This document shows positions 1-8,578 of a stretch of 64,000 bases of DNA, piece by piece. The stretch is from positions 62,001-126,000 of the forward strand of contig JAHHIA010000007.1 in NCBI GenBank assembly GCA_019359045.1, written 5' to 3'. Every line of letters starts with the position of its first letter. The stretch's first letter is position 1. Below the pieces are notes generated by a model. It worked only from the letters and a program-made list of their open reading frames with translations. It made no database searches and was not told the DNA's origin. Origin of the DNA: Scytolyngbya sp. HA4215-MV1 (GTDB taxonomy: Bacteria > Cyanobacteriota > Cyanobacteriia > Leptolyngbyales > Leptolyngbyaceae). A program made the translations under genes and the position numbers.

Positions 1-1
1 G

Positions 2-352
2 GGATCGCTGTTCAACCCTGCGTCCACTGCGACTTTACCCTTGATGCGAGGCAGCCAACCCACCCATCTGGTGTTGGTACATCGGGCAGGGCAAACCCAC
101 ATTCGCACCTTCTCCCATGTCAAAATCCCCCCTTTGCCAGATGTGATTCAGGTGTATGAAGCCATTGCTACCGCAGGTGGGGCTTTTGCTCCTGCTAAAG
201 TAGTGGCGATCGCACTCAACACCGCCCATCTCGACCCCGACAAGGCACAGCAGGCGATCGCGCAAACCCAACTGGAAACTGGGCTGCCCTGTACCGATCC
301 GGTTCGATCCGGAGTAGCGCCAATCCTAGCTCAGATTTTAGCTAAAACCTGA
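2..352 (+). CDS. DUF1611 family protein, C-terminal fragment (5' end outside window)
   Basis: The reading frame is already open at the first bases of the window and stops at 350-352, so only the last ~116 residues are visible. The text contains a GSLFNPA segment, a RGSQPTHLVLVH segment and a terminal TGLPCTDPVRSG segment. These match what I know of the C-terminal half of DUF1611, a family of P-loop proteins of uncertain function that has been linked to D-amino acid or dipeptide metabolism. An internal TTG/ATG at 41-46 is not the real start, because the family-like sequence continues upstream of it. No role can be assigned from this fragment alone. Confidence 0.75.
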   Translation, partial: GSLFNPASTATLPLMRGSQPTHLVLVHRAGQTHIRTFSHVKIPPLPDVIQVYEAIATAGGAFAPAKVVAIALNTAHLDPDKAQQAIAQTQLETGLPCTDPVRSGVAPILAQILAKT

Positions 353-523
353 CCGCTGCTGCTTAACGCCTGATGCCAAAAAAACTGGGCAGAATTGTAG
401 CCTACCAGTATGCTAGGCAAAGAATGACGGGGAAAAGTTCAGGCGTGATTGACATCGTCTTCTACAAATCGATCGGTCATTTAGTACTCCCTCGACCTGA
501 GCCAAGTTTTACAGGATGGGGCT

Positions 524-2347
524 ATGAATGATGCAGACACGCACCGCCCAATTCACGATCGTCCCCTCAACCTCGTGTTGGTTGAGGATGATCCAATCTT
601 TCGCACGGGGTTACGGACATGCTTGCAAAACTTTGCTGATTTGCAAATCATTGCCGAAGTGGAAACTCCAGAGGCTTTGCTAGATCTGTTGAAGTTGGCA
701 AGTTCTCAACTAGAAGGGGCGATCGATCTGGTAGTGTTGGATTTGGACTTGGGGCGTGCTGCCTTTGGGAGATCTGTCGGGTTGTCACTCTGCCAACAAT
801 TAAAAGCACAATATCGGCAGATGCCTGTGCTTCTATTGAGCACAACACCCGATCCCCCACTACTAGTCGCGGCTTGGCAAACCGAGGCAGAGGGATATTG
901 CACCAAAGGGGGGGGAATTACCAAACTAGTTGAAGCGATGCGCCAGGTTGCCAGCGGGCAACGTTATTGGGATCAGGAAATGCCGTTGATTGCCCGATCT
1001 CTCACTTCACCCCGGTTCGGGCGGGAGATTGCCTCTGGGCCTCAAGGGGAACTGTCAGATTGGCGCGGACGATTACGGTCGTCAGGAATTCAACAAATTG
1101 AGACAGCCCTGGTAGAAGTGACAACACAACTGAGTCGTCCGGGGTTGTCCTTGCTCGATCGTGCCGTATTAGCAGGACGGCGGCGAGAATTGCGAACAGC
1201 TCGCTGGTTGGTCAATCGTTTACTTACACCAACTTCAAGTCTGCCCCCCCTGAGCCAATCCACTTCCACTCCTATGCCCCCTATTGCTGAGTCCTTCAGC
1301 CAAAGCGCTGTCCCTGAGCACATACTCGCAACTCGTTCAGCACCTTCCAATCTAGCCCCTGCTGCCGCTCCTGAAGCTGACCGCTTGATCCGATCGGTTC
1401 TCTTCGATCTCACATTCGAGAAACTGCAATCTGGCTTGCAAAATTTGACTGATACCCCCCTGGAAATTGATATTTTGCGAGAAAACAAAAAACGAGAATT
1501 GCTGTCTGTGATTTTGCGTCAGGTAGAAAATGTGCTGGAAGAGTTACGTTTTTCGCAGGTGCACCCTGAACAATTAGCGGAAAAACGAGCGCGTATTTTG
1601 CGCGATCTCTGGCGGATGGCAATCACAGAGTTTTTGGGCAAATACTACACCTTGCAAGTGGGGCAAAATGAGATCGCAGTGGTCAGCGTCTTAGAGCAAG
1701 ATGAGGCGATCGTGCAGACAGCCATCTTGGACAAAATTCCTCAACTCTCTCAGTTGTTTGCCAGTTTGTTATTTCAAGCGCCCTTGGTCATTGATAATGT
1801 GACTTACCCGATCGGGACGACAGAAGCCTTAAACCGTGCCGAAGACCTATTACAACACCTGATCATTCAAGTGGCAAATGCAGTCATGCAACCGTTGCTC
1901 AATCACTTTGCGGATGTGGAAGCTGTGAAACAGGGATTTTACGATCGGCGGTTATTGTCTACACGAGACATTGAGCGGTTTCGCAATAACCTTTCCTGGA
2001 AATATCGGGTAGAACGCTGGGTGAGCGAACCCAAAGCGATTTTTGAAAGTCAGTTTCGGTTATTCGTTTTGAACGATCGCGGTATCAAAACGACCCATAT
2101 CTATGCCCCTCGCCATGACGAGTTAATGCAGCTTTCAGGCATTCAATATACGGTGACGCTGGCGCTCGAAGCCAGAGATGCGATCTCCCCTCGCTTGCGT
2201 GCTGCGATCGCCTTCTTGGGCAGTGGCATGGTCTACTTACTGACTGATGTGGTGGGACGCGGCATTGGCTTGGTTGGACGCGGCATTCTCAAAGGAATTG
2301 GTAACGCCTTACAGGACAATCGCTTTGGACGCAATAGCGAACGATAA
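524..2347 (+). CDS. Response regulator receiver protein with DUF3685 (Ycf55-like) domain
   Basis: 607 residues. The N-terminus (about 16-150) is a CheY-like receiver: the LVEDD acidic pair at 19-23, a phospho-acceptor Asp near 73 in VVLDLDLG, and the conserved Lys near 129 in the YCTKG segment. A Pro/Ser-rich linker (about 245-285) leads to a long C-terminal region with VLEELRFSQVHPEQ and RDLWRMAITEFLGKYYTLQVG, typical of DUF3685. This domain is found in cyanobacteria and in the red-algal plastid protein Ycf55. There is no DNA-binding domain, so output is probably protein-protein. The ATG follows an AGGATGGGG ribosome-binding sequence. The partner kinase is not evident; the kinases at 4.1-8.1 kb are on the other strand. 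Domain calls are good; cellular function is unknown. Confidence 0.85.
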   Translation: MNDADTHRPIHDRPLNLVLVEDDPIFRTGLRTCLQNFADLQIIAEVETPEALLDLLKLASSQLEGAIDLVVLDLDLGRAAFGRSVGLSLCQQLKAQYRQMPVLLLSTTPDPPLLVAAWQTEAEGYCTKGGGITKLVEAMRQVASGQRYWDQEMPLIARSLTSPRFGREIASGPQGELSDWRGRLRSSGIQQIETALVEVTTQLSRPGLSLLDRAVLAGRRRELRTARWLVNRLLTPTSSLPPLSQSTSTPMPPIAESFSQSAVPEHILATRSAPSNLAPAAAPEADRLIRSVLFDLTFEKLQSGLQNLTDTPLEIDILRENKKRELLSVILRQVENVLEELRFSQVHPEQLAEKRARILRDLWRMAITEFLGKYYTLQVGQNEIAVVSVLEQDEAIVQTAILDKIPQLSQLFASLLFQAPLVIDNVTYPIGTTEALNRAEDLLQHLIIQVANAVMQPLLNHFADVEAVKQGFYDRRLLSTRDIERFRNNLSWKYRVERWVSEPKAIFESQFRLFVLNDRGIKTTHIYAPRHDELMQLSGIQYTVTLALEARDAISPRLRAAIAFLGSGMVYLLTDVVGRGIGLVGRGILKGIGNALQDNRFGRNSER

Positions 2348-2353
2348 ATTAAT

Positions 2354-2388
2354 ATTTTTTGAAGGGTTGGAAAAACCCTTCAAAAAAT
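2354..2388. terminator. Bidirectional rho-independent terminator between convergent genes
   Basis: A perfect 15-bp inverted repeat (arms 2354-2368 and 2374-2388, loop GGAAA) with an A/T6 outer part and a GAAGGG core. It sits 7 bp after the stop at 2347 (plus strand) and 14 bp before the stop at 2402 (minus strand). Both strands give a GC stem followed by a T run, so it can end transcription from both sides. Confidence 0.85.
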
Positions 2389-2401
2389 GCCTAATAGAAC
2401 C

Positions 2402-4000
2402 CTAGCTGGCGATCGCTGGTATCGCTGTTTCCGCCATCTGTTTGGCTTGCAGCTTTTCTTTTTCTGCTAAGTAGCTGAGTAGTTGGGCTTCGATCTGGGT
2501 TTTTACAATTTGACGATACTCCAGAAAATGCTCACCCAGCGCGCAAATGCCCAAATAATGCTCCCAAACTTTAGGATTGTGACGCAAAATACCCAGCAGA
2601 TAGATCCAAAACTTCCAGCGGGTTTTGCGAACTACCCCTTGTCGCCAGCACAGGGTTGCCAGTGCCCGCAAGTTCACCCAATCCACTTTCCGGATACGAC
2701 TGGGGCATTTAGGCGCACCCAATTCTAGAAAGTGTTGATAGGTGCGTTCTAAGTAACAAAGGGGGTCATACAACCGCCAAAAGGCATCGATGTACTCGCG
2801 AGCGATGTCCTCCAGAGGACGAGTGGGCACAAAATTCATCAAGGTTGTCTGGTTCATTCCCGAAACCATGGCATCTGGGTCAATCAAACGCCCTTCCTTT
2901 TTGAGCCGATGCCACAGTGCAGTGTCGGGTAAAGCCTGCAACATACTGAACATGGCAGTGGGGACGTTGGTCTGTTCAACAAACCGCACAATGCGATCGC
3001 CTGCCCCTGGCTTCTCCCCATCAAACCCAATGATGAAACCCGCCATCACTCGTAAACCCGTGCGCGTAATCAGACTAACTGAATCAGACAATGAATCGCG
3101 AGTATTTTGAAACTTCTGAGTGAGAGAGAGACTGGCTTCATCGGGAGTTTCAATCCCCAAAAACACGGCACTAAAGTTACATTCCACCATCAAATCCATT
3201 AATTCCTGGTCTTGCGCCAGATCTACCGAAGCCTCAGTATTGAAGCGGAAAGGATAGTTGTGTACTGCCATCCAGGGTTTTAACTCGCGTAACATCAGTT
3301 TGACATTGCGCTTGTTACCGATGAAGTTGTCATCCACCATGAAAATGCTGCGTCGCCAGCCCAGTTCATACAACCGCTCCAACTCTGCCAAAAGTTGTTG
3401 AGGGTTTTTGGTACGAGGTTTTCGCCCATACAACACAATAATGTCGCAAAATTCACACTGAAAAGGGCATCCTCGTGAAAATTGAACCGACATGGAATCA
3501 TAAGCATCGAACTCTAGCAGATCAAATCGGGGAATTGGGGTATGGGTAACATCTGGTTTCTCACCGTCGGAACGAAAAACACCACTAGTTTCGCCTCGCT
3601 GGATGGCTTCCACAAACATGGGCAACGTAATTTCGCCTTCATCCAAGATCATGTAATCTGCACCCGCAGTTCCGGCTTCCTTGGGCAGCGCAGTAGCATA
3701 GGGGCCCCCCACGGCAACTTGCTTACCCCGTCGCTTGGCTTCTTGGATCAACGCTAGAAAGTCTTCTTTTTGGACGATCATGGCAGAAAGAATCACGACT
3801 TCTGCCCAGCACCATTCTTCTTCAGTGACCTCCCGCACGTTATGATCAACTAGCTTAAATTCCCATGCTTGGGGCAAAATTGCGGCAACTGTGATCAGTC
3901 CCAGGGGTGGAAGCATCGCTTTGCGATCTACCAGTGCCAGAGCTTTCTCAAACGACCAAAAACTCTTGGGAAAGCACGGATATAACAGCAGAACTCGCAT
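2402..4000 (-). CDS. B12-binding radical SAM protein with DUF4070-type C-terminus (HpnP-like)
   Basis: 532 residues. The N-terminal ~150 residues look like a cobalamin-binding fold (LLLYPCFP, KLVDHNVREV, VAVGGPYAT). The radical SAM cluster motif is CPFQCEFC (Cys178, Cys182, Cys185), followed by a TIM-barrel region with MVDDNFIGNKR and FLGIETPDE and a C-terminal DUF4070-like part (LERTYQHFLELG). The architecture and the opening PPLGLITVAAILPQ..W.FKLVDHNVREV resemble hopanoid C-2 methylase HpnP, but cyanobacteria carry several paralogs of this family and no squalene-hopene cyclase gene is in view. A methyltransferase acting on an unreactive carbon is the likely chemistry; the substrate is open. 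It is a single-gene unit ending at the shared terminator at 2354-2388. Confidence 0.8.
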   Translation of the reverse strand: MRVLLLYPCFPKSFWSFEKALALVDRKAMLPPLGLITVAAILPQAWEFKLVDHNVREVTEEEWCWAEVVILSAMIVQKEDFLALIQEAKRRGKQVAVGGPYATALPKEAGTAGADYMILDEGEITLPMFVEAIQRGETSGVFRSDGEKPDVTHTPIPRFDLLEFDAYDSMSVQFSRGCPFQCEFCDIIVLYGRKPRTKNPQQLLAELERLYELGWRRSIFMVDDNFIGNKRNVKLMLRELKPWMAVHNYPFRFNTEASVDLAQDQELMDLMVECNFSAVFLGIETPDEASLSLTQKFQNTRDSLSDSVSLITRTGLRVMAGFIIGFDGEKPGAGDRIVRFVEQTNVPTAMFSMLQALPDTALWHRLKKEGRLIDPDAMVSGMNQTTLMNFVPTRPLEDIAREYIDAFWRLYDPLCYLERTYQHFLELGAPKCPSRIRKVDWVNLRALATLCWRQGVVRKTRWKFWIYLLGILRHNPKVWEHYLGICALGEHFLEYRQIVKTQIEAQLLSYLAEKEKLQAKQMAETAIPAIAS

Positions 4001-4135
4001 GTGACAGACACCTCACACTAAATAGGTTTGTCGGTTTAGTCTTGAGACAATACCAGAGCTTAAATGTAAATGACTCAAGCTTACCGCGTCTGCTGCTTCC
4101 GTGCTTGTAGCGATGAGTAATCGATGATTTGCAAT

Positions 4136-5749
4136 TTAACCAACACTCCAGGGGAACTGAAGTGTAAAGATTGTCCATCCTTGATCACCAGTGACGGTAA
4201 TGGTTCCTTGTAATCGTTCAACAAGCTTTTTGACCAATGCCAGTCCTAATCCGGTGCCCCCATGTCGGTACGGGTCGCTGTTGGGAATGCGATAGAAGGG
4301 AGCGAAAATCCGATCGCATTCTTCAGCAGGAATTTCAATTCCGGAGTTGGCAATTTGGATTTGCAAACACGGAGAAAAAGGAAAGGAGGGCTGGCTTGAC
4401 TGGCCGATTGGCGATTGGATGATTTGTACAGAAATCCGAATTGTTTGATTCGGAGGAGTGTATTTGCAGGCGTTATTGAGCAGTTCTAATAAAATACGGG
4501 TCAGGCTCTGACGATCGATGGAATAGGTTGGCAAGTCGGCAGGGATATAAGTTTGTAGGGATTGATTCTGGTTATGCAGACGTTCTTCAAACGCTTCTAA
4601 AATTTGGGGGAACCACTGCTGTATCTGAATCAGAGTAGGTTCGATCGGGTAGGATTCGGAATCGATCGCACGGATATCCAGCAAGTCATTGATCAGGCTC
4701 AGTTCTCGATCGCATTGATCTCGCATAATTTTGAGATAACGACCGATCAACTGGGAGTCCGACACGCTGGCTTCTGATACCAGCCAGCTCTGTCGATTCA
4801 GCACAATTTCTAGCATATGGATTGCCATGCTGATGTTGGACAGTGGCGTTCTTAACTCATGCGAAACGGTTGCTAGAAAATCATCCTTGAGTTGATCTAG
4901 GCGTTGCAGCTCAGTGATCTGATTGGACAGTTTGTGGGCACGCTCCAGAGATAAATTGTGTTCAATTGCCAACCGACGCTGGGTATCATCCCGAAAGACC
5001 AGCACCGCACCTGTGATCATCCCCCGATTATTTTTGATGGGGGCAGCACTATCGGCAATTGGAATTTCACGACCATTTGGGGTAATTAAAATTGCTTGAT
5101 CTTCCAAATGGATAATGCAATCTTGCTGAATAGCTAAGAGGGTTGGGCTAGTGATCGGTTGTCGAGTTTGCTCATGAAGAATAGTAGAGATTTCGGTGAA
5201 CTGACGATTTTGGGCTTCCAAGTTTTGCCAACCTGTTAGGGATTCCGCCACCCGGTTGAGATACTTGACCCGCTCCTGGGTATCTACCACAATCACCCCA
5301 TCTCCCATGCTCCGCAAAACTGTGCTCAAAAGTTGTTCCCGCTCATAGCGTTGCAGCGCAGTTTCGATCGCGATATACAGCTCTTTTTCTTTAACCGGTT
5401 TGAGGACATAGCCAAAGGGGGCAGTTAATTTGGCACGCTCCAGCGTTGCCTGATCCGAATGCCCCGTCACATAAATGACTGGGATTTGCAATTGATGCCA
5501 AATTTGGCTAGTTGCCTGAATTCCATCCACTGTCCCTTTTAAGCGAATGTCCATTAGCACCAGATCTGGATGAAGTTCCACGGCTTTGGCAATTGCCTGC
5601 TCTCCCGACGCAGCAACGGCAACGACTCCATATCCCAAGTCTTCTAGACTTTCTTGGAGATTCATGGCGATGATTTTTTCATCCTCTACAATCAGAATCT
5701 GAATCTTTGTGGCAGCGGGATTGGGTGGCAAATTCATCATCAAATGCAT
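4136..5749 (-). CDS. Hybrid REC-PAS-histidine kinase
   Basis: 537 residues. A receiver domain (about 16-135: VEDEK, phospho-acceptor Asp67 in LVLMDIR, Lys117 in YVLKPVK) comes first. It is followed by a PAS domain (about 140-265), a HisKA dimerisation helix with FLATVSHELRTPLS (His297), and an HATPase domain with ELLNNACKYT and GTGLGLALVKK. No transmembrane segment is evident, so it is cytoplasmic. The start lies 3 bp after the stop of the upstream multi-PAS kinase gene, so the two are almost certainly co-transcribed and translationally coupled. Inference: this protein receives phosphate from the upstream HisKA_2 kinase on its N-terminal REC and then controls its own kinase output. The signal and final target are unknown. 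Confidence 0.9.
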   Translation of the reverse strand: MHLMMNLPPNPAATKIQILIVEDEKIIAMNLQESLEDLGYGVVAVAASGEQAIAKAVELHPDLVLMDIRLKGTVDGIQATSQIWHQLQIPVIYVTGHSDQATLERAKLTAPFGYVLKPVKEKELYIAIETALQRYEREQLLSTVLRSMGDGVIVVDTQERVKYLNRVAESLTGWQNLEAQNRQFTEISTILHEQTRQPITSPTLLAIQQDCIIHLEDQAILITPNGREIPIADSAAPIKNNRGMITGAVLVFRDDTQRRLAIEHNLSLERAHKLSNQITELQRLDQLKDDFLATVSHELRTPLSNISMAIHMLEIVLNRQSWLVSEASVSDSQLIGRYLKIMRDQCDRELSLINDLLDIRAIDSESYPIEPTLIQIQQWFPQILEAFEERLHNQNQSLQTYIPADLPTYSIDRQSLTRILLELLNNACKYTPPNQTIRISVQIIQSPIGQSSQPSFPFSPCLQIQIANSGIEIPAEECDRIFAPFYRIPNSDPYRHGGTGLGLALVKKLVERLQGTITVTGDQGWTIFTLQFPWSVG

Positions 5750-5752
5750 GAT

Positions 5753-8122
5753 TTATCGAAATGGAAAAGTAATCTTAAATTCTGTCCCCTCAGTACTGGT
5801 CAGTTCGAGCGTTCCGTTGAGTTGGTCTACCAAACCCTGAACTAGGGTTAATCCAAGCGATGGTGTGCTTTCCAGATGAAAGCCTGCTGGTAAACCCCGA
5901 CCGTTATCACGAACCACCAATTTAAGGATGTTATCGGGTTCGGCGTGTAATTCCACAGCGACTTCTCCCGATTGATTGGGTAAAAAAGCGTATTTTAATG
6001 CATTGGAAACCAATTCGTTGATAATCAATCCGCACGAAATGACAGTGCTCACTTCTAGTGAGATTGAATCGACTTTGGTTTTCAAACGAATTTGGCTAGA
6101 GTAAATTTTGTAAGAACTGAATAAATGGAATGCAAGATCTGGAATGTATTGAGCTAAGTCAATATTTGCCAGATCCTCTGAACCATAGAGCTTTTCATGG
6201 ACCAGAGCGATCGAGGCAACCCGGTTTTGGCTGTCCTTCAAGATGGCTGAAATTTGGGGTTCTTGAATCCGCCGGACTTGCATCTGGAGCAAACTATCGA
6301 TAATCTGCAAGTTGTTTTTGACTCGATGATGAATCTCTTTGAGAAGTACCTCCTTTTCTTTCAGGGACGCTTGAATCCGCTCCTCAGCTTGTTTGCGCTC
6401 AGTAATGTCTTGCTGTACCGCGACTAAAACGGTGCCGTATTCGGCATGTTCAAATACGGAGGTGGTGGCTTCACACCAGAAAGGGGTGCCATCTTTTTTG
6501 ACATTGTGTACCTGATAAGTGGCTTCTCCTCTCTGAAGAACTGCGCTGCGAATACTCTGGTTGACTACTTCTGGATCGATCGTGGTGTCTCCATAGTTGA
6601 CGATCGAGACGTGTTGGTTGGTTAGTTCACCCAGCTCATAGCCAAACATCTGCTCAAATTTGGGGTTTGCATACACAATCATTCCATCATCAACTCTGAC
6701 TAGACAAATCCCTTCCGCCATATTGCGGGTAACCACTGCTTGAAGTTCCAGCTCTTTCTGTACCTGTTTGCGATCGGTAATATCACTATGCGTGCCAATG
6801 ACCCGCAGTGGCTGTCCCTCTGAGCTACGCTTGACCACCAGTCCGCGATCGAGAATCCAGATATACCTGCCATCGCGACACTGAAATCGATACTCTGAGA
6901 AAAAACAAGGGGTTTGTCCATTCAGATGCTTAGCGGTTTCAGCCAACACCCGATCCTTATCCTCTGGATGGATGCGCTCTTCCCATTCATTCAAACTGTC
7001 GCTAATTTCAGCTTCTGTATACCCCAACATTTCCTTCCAACGGCGAGAGTAGAAGATTTGGTTAGTCTGAATATCCCAATCCCACACGCCATCGCCGCAT
7101 CCCTCTAGAGCAAACTGCCAGCGTTCTTCACTCACGCGCAGGGCGGCTTCGGTGCGTTTGCGATCGGTAATATCTGCAATCATGCCAATGCTGCCGATGA
7201 TGCTGCCCTCCGCATCAAAAAGCGGGGCAACAGACAAACTGATCGTAACGAGGGAACCATCTTTTTTCTGCCGTAACGTTTCTAGATTGGAAAAACGCTG
7301 TCCTTGCTTCACCTGGTGTAATTCGCGGTTAAATTGGGTGATTTCCTGGGTCGGCAAGGTAGGTAAGGGTTTACCTTTGACTTCTGCTTCCTTCCAACCA
7401 AACAAATTTTCGGCTGCTGAGTTCCACAGTTTGACGTGACCACCAATGTCTAACACCACGATCGCCAAAGGAGAAAAGTGAATAATCGATTCCAGTGTCG
7501 CTGTGGTTTCGCGCAGTTTTTCTTCTGCCTGTTGGCGCTCTGACACATCTCTGAGAAAGATCGTGAAGATTTGCCCACTGGCTAGCTGCAATTGAGAAAT
7601 GGATGCCTCTGCTGGAAACTCGGTACCATCCTTGCGCCGACCCAGAATTTTGCCTCGTTCGCCCATTTTGCGGGCTTGACTGCTTGATGCAGCAAATTGG
7701 TTGATATGTTGCCGATGGGTCTGGATGAAGCGATCGGGTAATAACCAATCCAGCGGTTGACCTAAGATTTCTGGGGCGGAGTAACCAAAGATAGTTTCGG
7801 CACCTTGATTAAATAAAATAATCCGCTGGTTGGCATCGACAGAAATAATGGCATCGCTGGCAATTGCTAAAATCCCAGCAAAGTGTGCCTGAGATTCTTG
7901 AAGAGCAGTTTCAGCTTGCTGACGATGACTCAAGGCAACCTGCGTTAGTCCAAGTGCAAGACCTGCCAGCAAAAAACATAAAGCGGTATCAACCTTCATG
8001 CAAGCAAGACTTTCCAGAAATCTGCTCTCCCAAAGAGACAAATTGAATTGACAGCCCAATAAAAATAATCCTCCCATCAAAATGACGAAGGCGATCGCAA
8101 CCTGAGAGATCTGTCGGCTCAT
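5753..8122 (-). CDS. Membrane-anchored multi-PAS sensor histidine kinase, HisKA_2 type
   Basis: 789 residues. Two hydrophobic segments near the N-terminus (about 8-24 and 45-65) precede a PAS array of four units, each ending in a DITDRK/DVSERQ-type linker (about 75-200, 205-325, 330-455, 465-590). The kinase core starts with EIHHRVKNNLQ (His598/His599), the hallmark of the HisKA_2 family. It is followed by an HATPase domain with NELVSNALKYAF and DNGRGLP. HisKA_2 kinases often pair with stand-alone or unusual receivers, which fits the REC-first hybrid kinase encoded 3 bp downstream. The ATG is preceded by GGAGG at a rather long spacing (about 13 nt). The ligand or light/redox input cannot be told from sequence; no GAF or phytochrome Cys motif is seen. 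Confidence 0.9.
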   Translation of the reverse strand: MSRQISQVAIAFVILMGGLFLLGCQFNLSLWESRFLESLACMKVDTALCFLLAGLALGLTQVALSHRQQAETALQESQAHFAGILAIASDAIISVDANQRIILFNQGAETIFGYSAPEILGQPLDWLLPDRFIQTHRQHINQFAASSSQARKMGERGKILGRRKDGTEFPAEASISQLQLASGQIFTIFLRDVSERQQAEEKLRETTATLESIIHFSPLAIVVLDIGGHVKLWNSAAENLFGWKEAEVKGKPLPTLPTQEITQFNRELHQVKQGQRFSNLETLRQKKDGSLVTISLSVAPLFDAEGSIIGSIGMIADITDRKRTEAALRVSEERWQFALEGCGDGVWDWDIQTNQIFYSRRWKEMLGYTEAEISDSLNEWEERIHPEDKDRVLAETAKHLNGQTPCFFSEYRFQCRDGRYIWILDRGLVVKRSSEGQPLRVIGTHSDITDRKQVQKELELQAVVTRNMAEGICLVRVDDGMIVYANPKFEQMFGYELGELTNQHVSIVNYGDTTIDPEVVNQSIRSAVLQRGEATYQVHNVKKDGTPFWCEATTSVFEHAEYGTVLVAVQQDITERKQAEERIQASLKEKEVLLKEIHHRVKNNLQIIDSLLQMQVRRIQEPQISAILKDSQNRVASIALVHEKLYGSEDLANIDLAQYIPDLAFHLFSSYKIYSSQIRLKTKVDSISLEVSTVISCGLIINELVSNALKYAFLPNQSGEVAVELHAEPDNILKLVVRDNGRGLPAGFHLESTPSLGLTLVQGLVDQLNGTLELTSTEGTEFKITFPFR

Positions 8123-8578
8123 CGGTATATGTATCCTCCAATAGCGTCGTTTAGGAGAAGGAGCAATCCAATCAAAATATGAGAGCGAATGAGTCTATAG
8201 TGACCAAAAAATTCTATAAAGCGATAAGGTCTAGAATATTTTTTTAGCCATACCATAAACAATCGACCCCAAATTCTCTAGAAAAACTTGGGGTCGGTGC
8301 CGTGTCCTGGAATATGAACAGACTGATTTCATAACAATTCTCTCTATTTCATCATTTGCAGATCCTCGTAGGGACGTACAGCCGTACGCCCCTACAGACA
8401 ATCATCTGTAGTGCCATCTCTTAGATTGGTATAAATTGTGAGCATAGATAAATTCTTGCCATGTTCAGCCGTTGGGCTTTCACAGCCAAAATGCCAAATC
8501 CTAAACGGTGCAATTCCGTGAGTGGTCAGCAGTAGAAAGGAAAAATTTCCTGGCAAAAATTAAGCAACTATCCCTGAT
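8123..8578. other. Intergenic region between dnaE and the sensor kinase gene
   Basis: 456 bp with no convincing gene. It contains the 5' leader of the sensor kinase (right-to-left from 8122) and the 3' flank of dnaE. The only clear structure is the inverted repeat at 8368-8395. I see no T-rich terminator hairpin directly after the dnaE stop. Confidence 0.6.
8368..8395. repeat. Short inverted repeat, GTAGGGACGTAC / GTACGCCCCTAC
   Basis: 12-bp arms (8368-8379 and 8384-8395) with one mismatch and a 4-nt loop (AGCC). Elements of this GTAGGGGCGTAC type are, to my knowledge, dispersed in intergenic regions of many cyanobacterial genomes. No second copy was found in this window. Confidence 0.7.
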
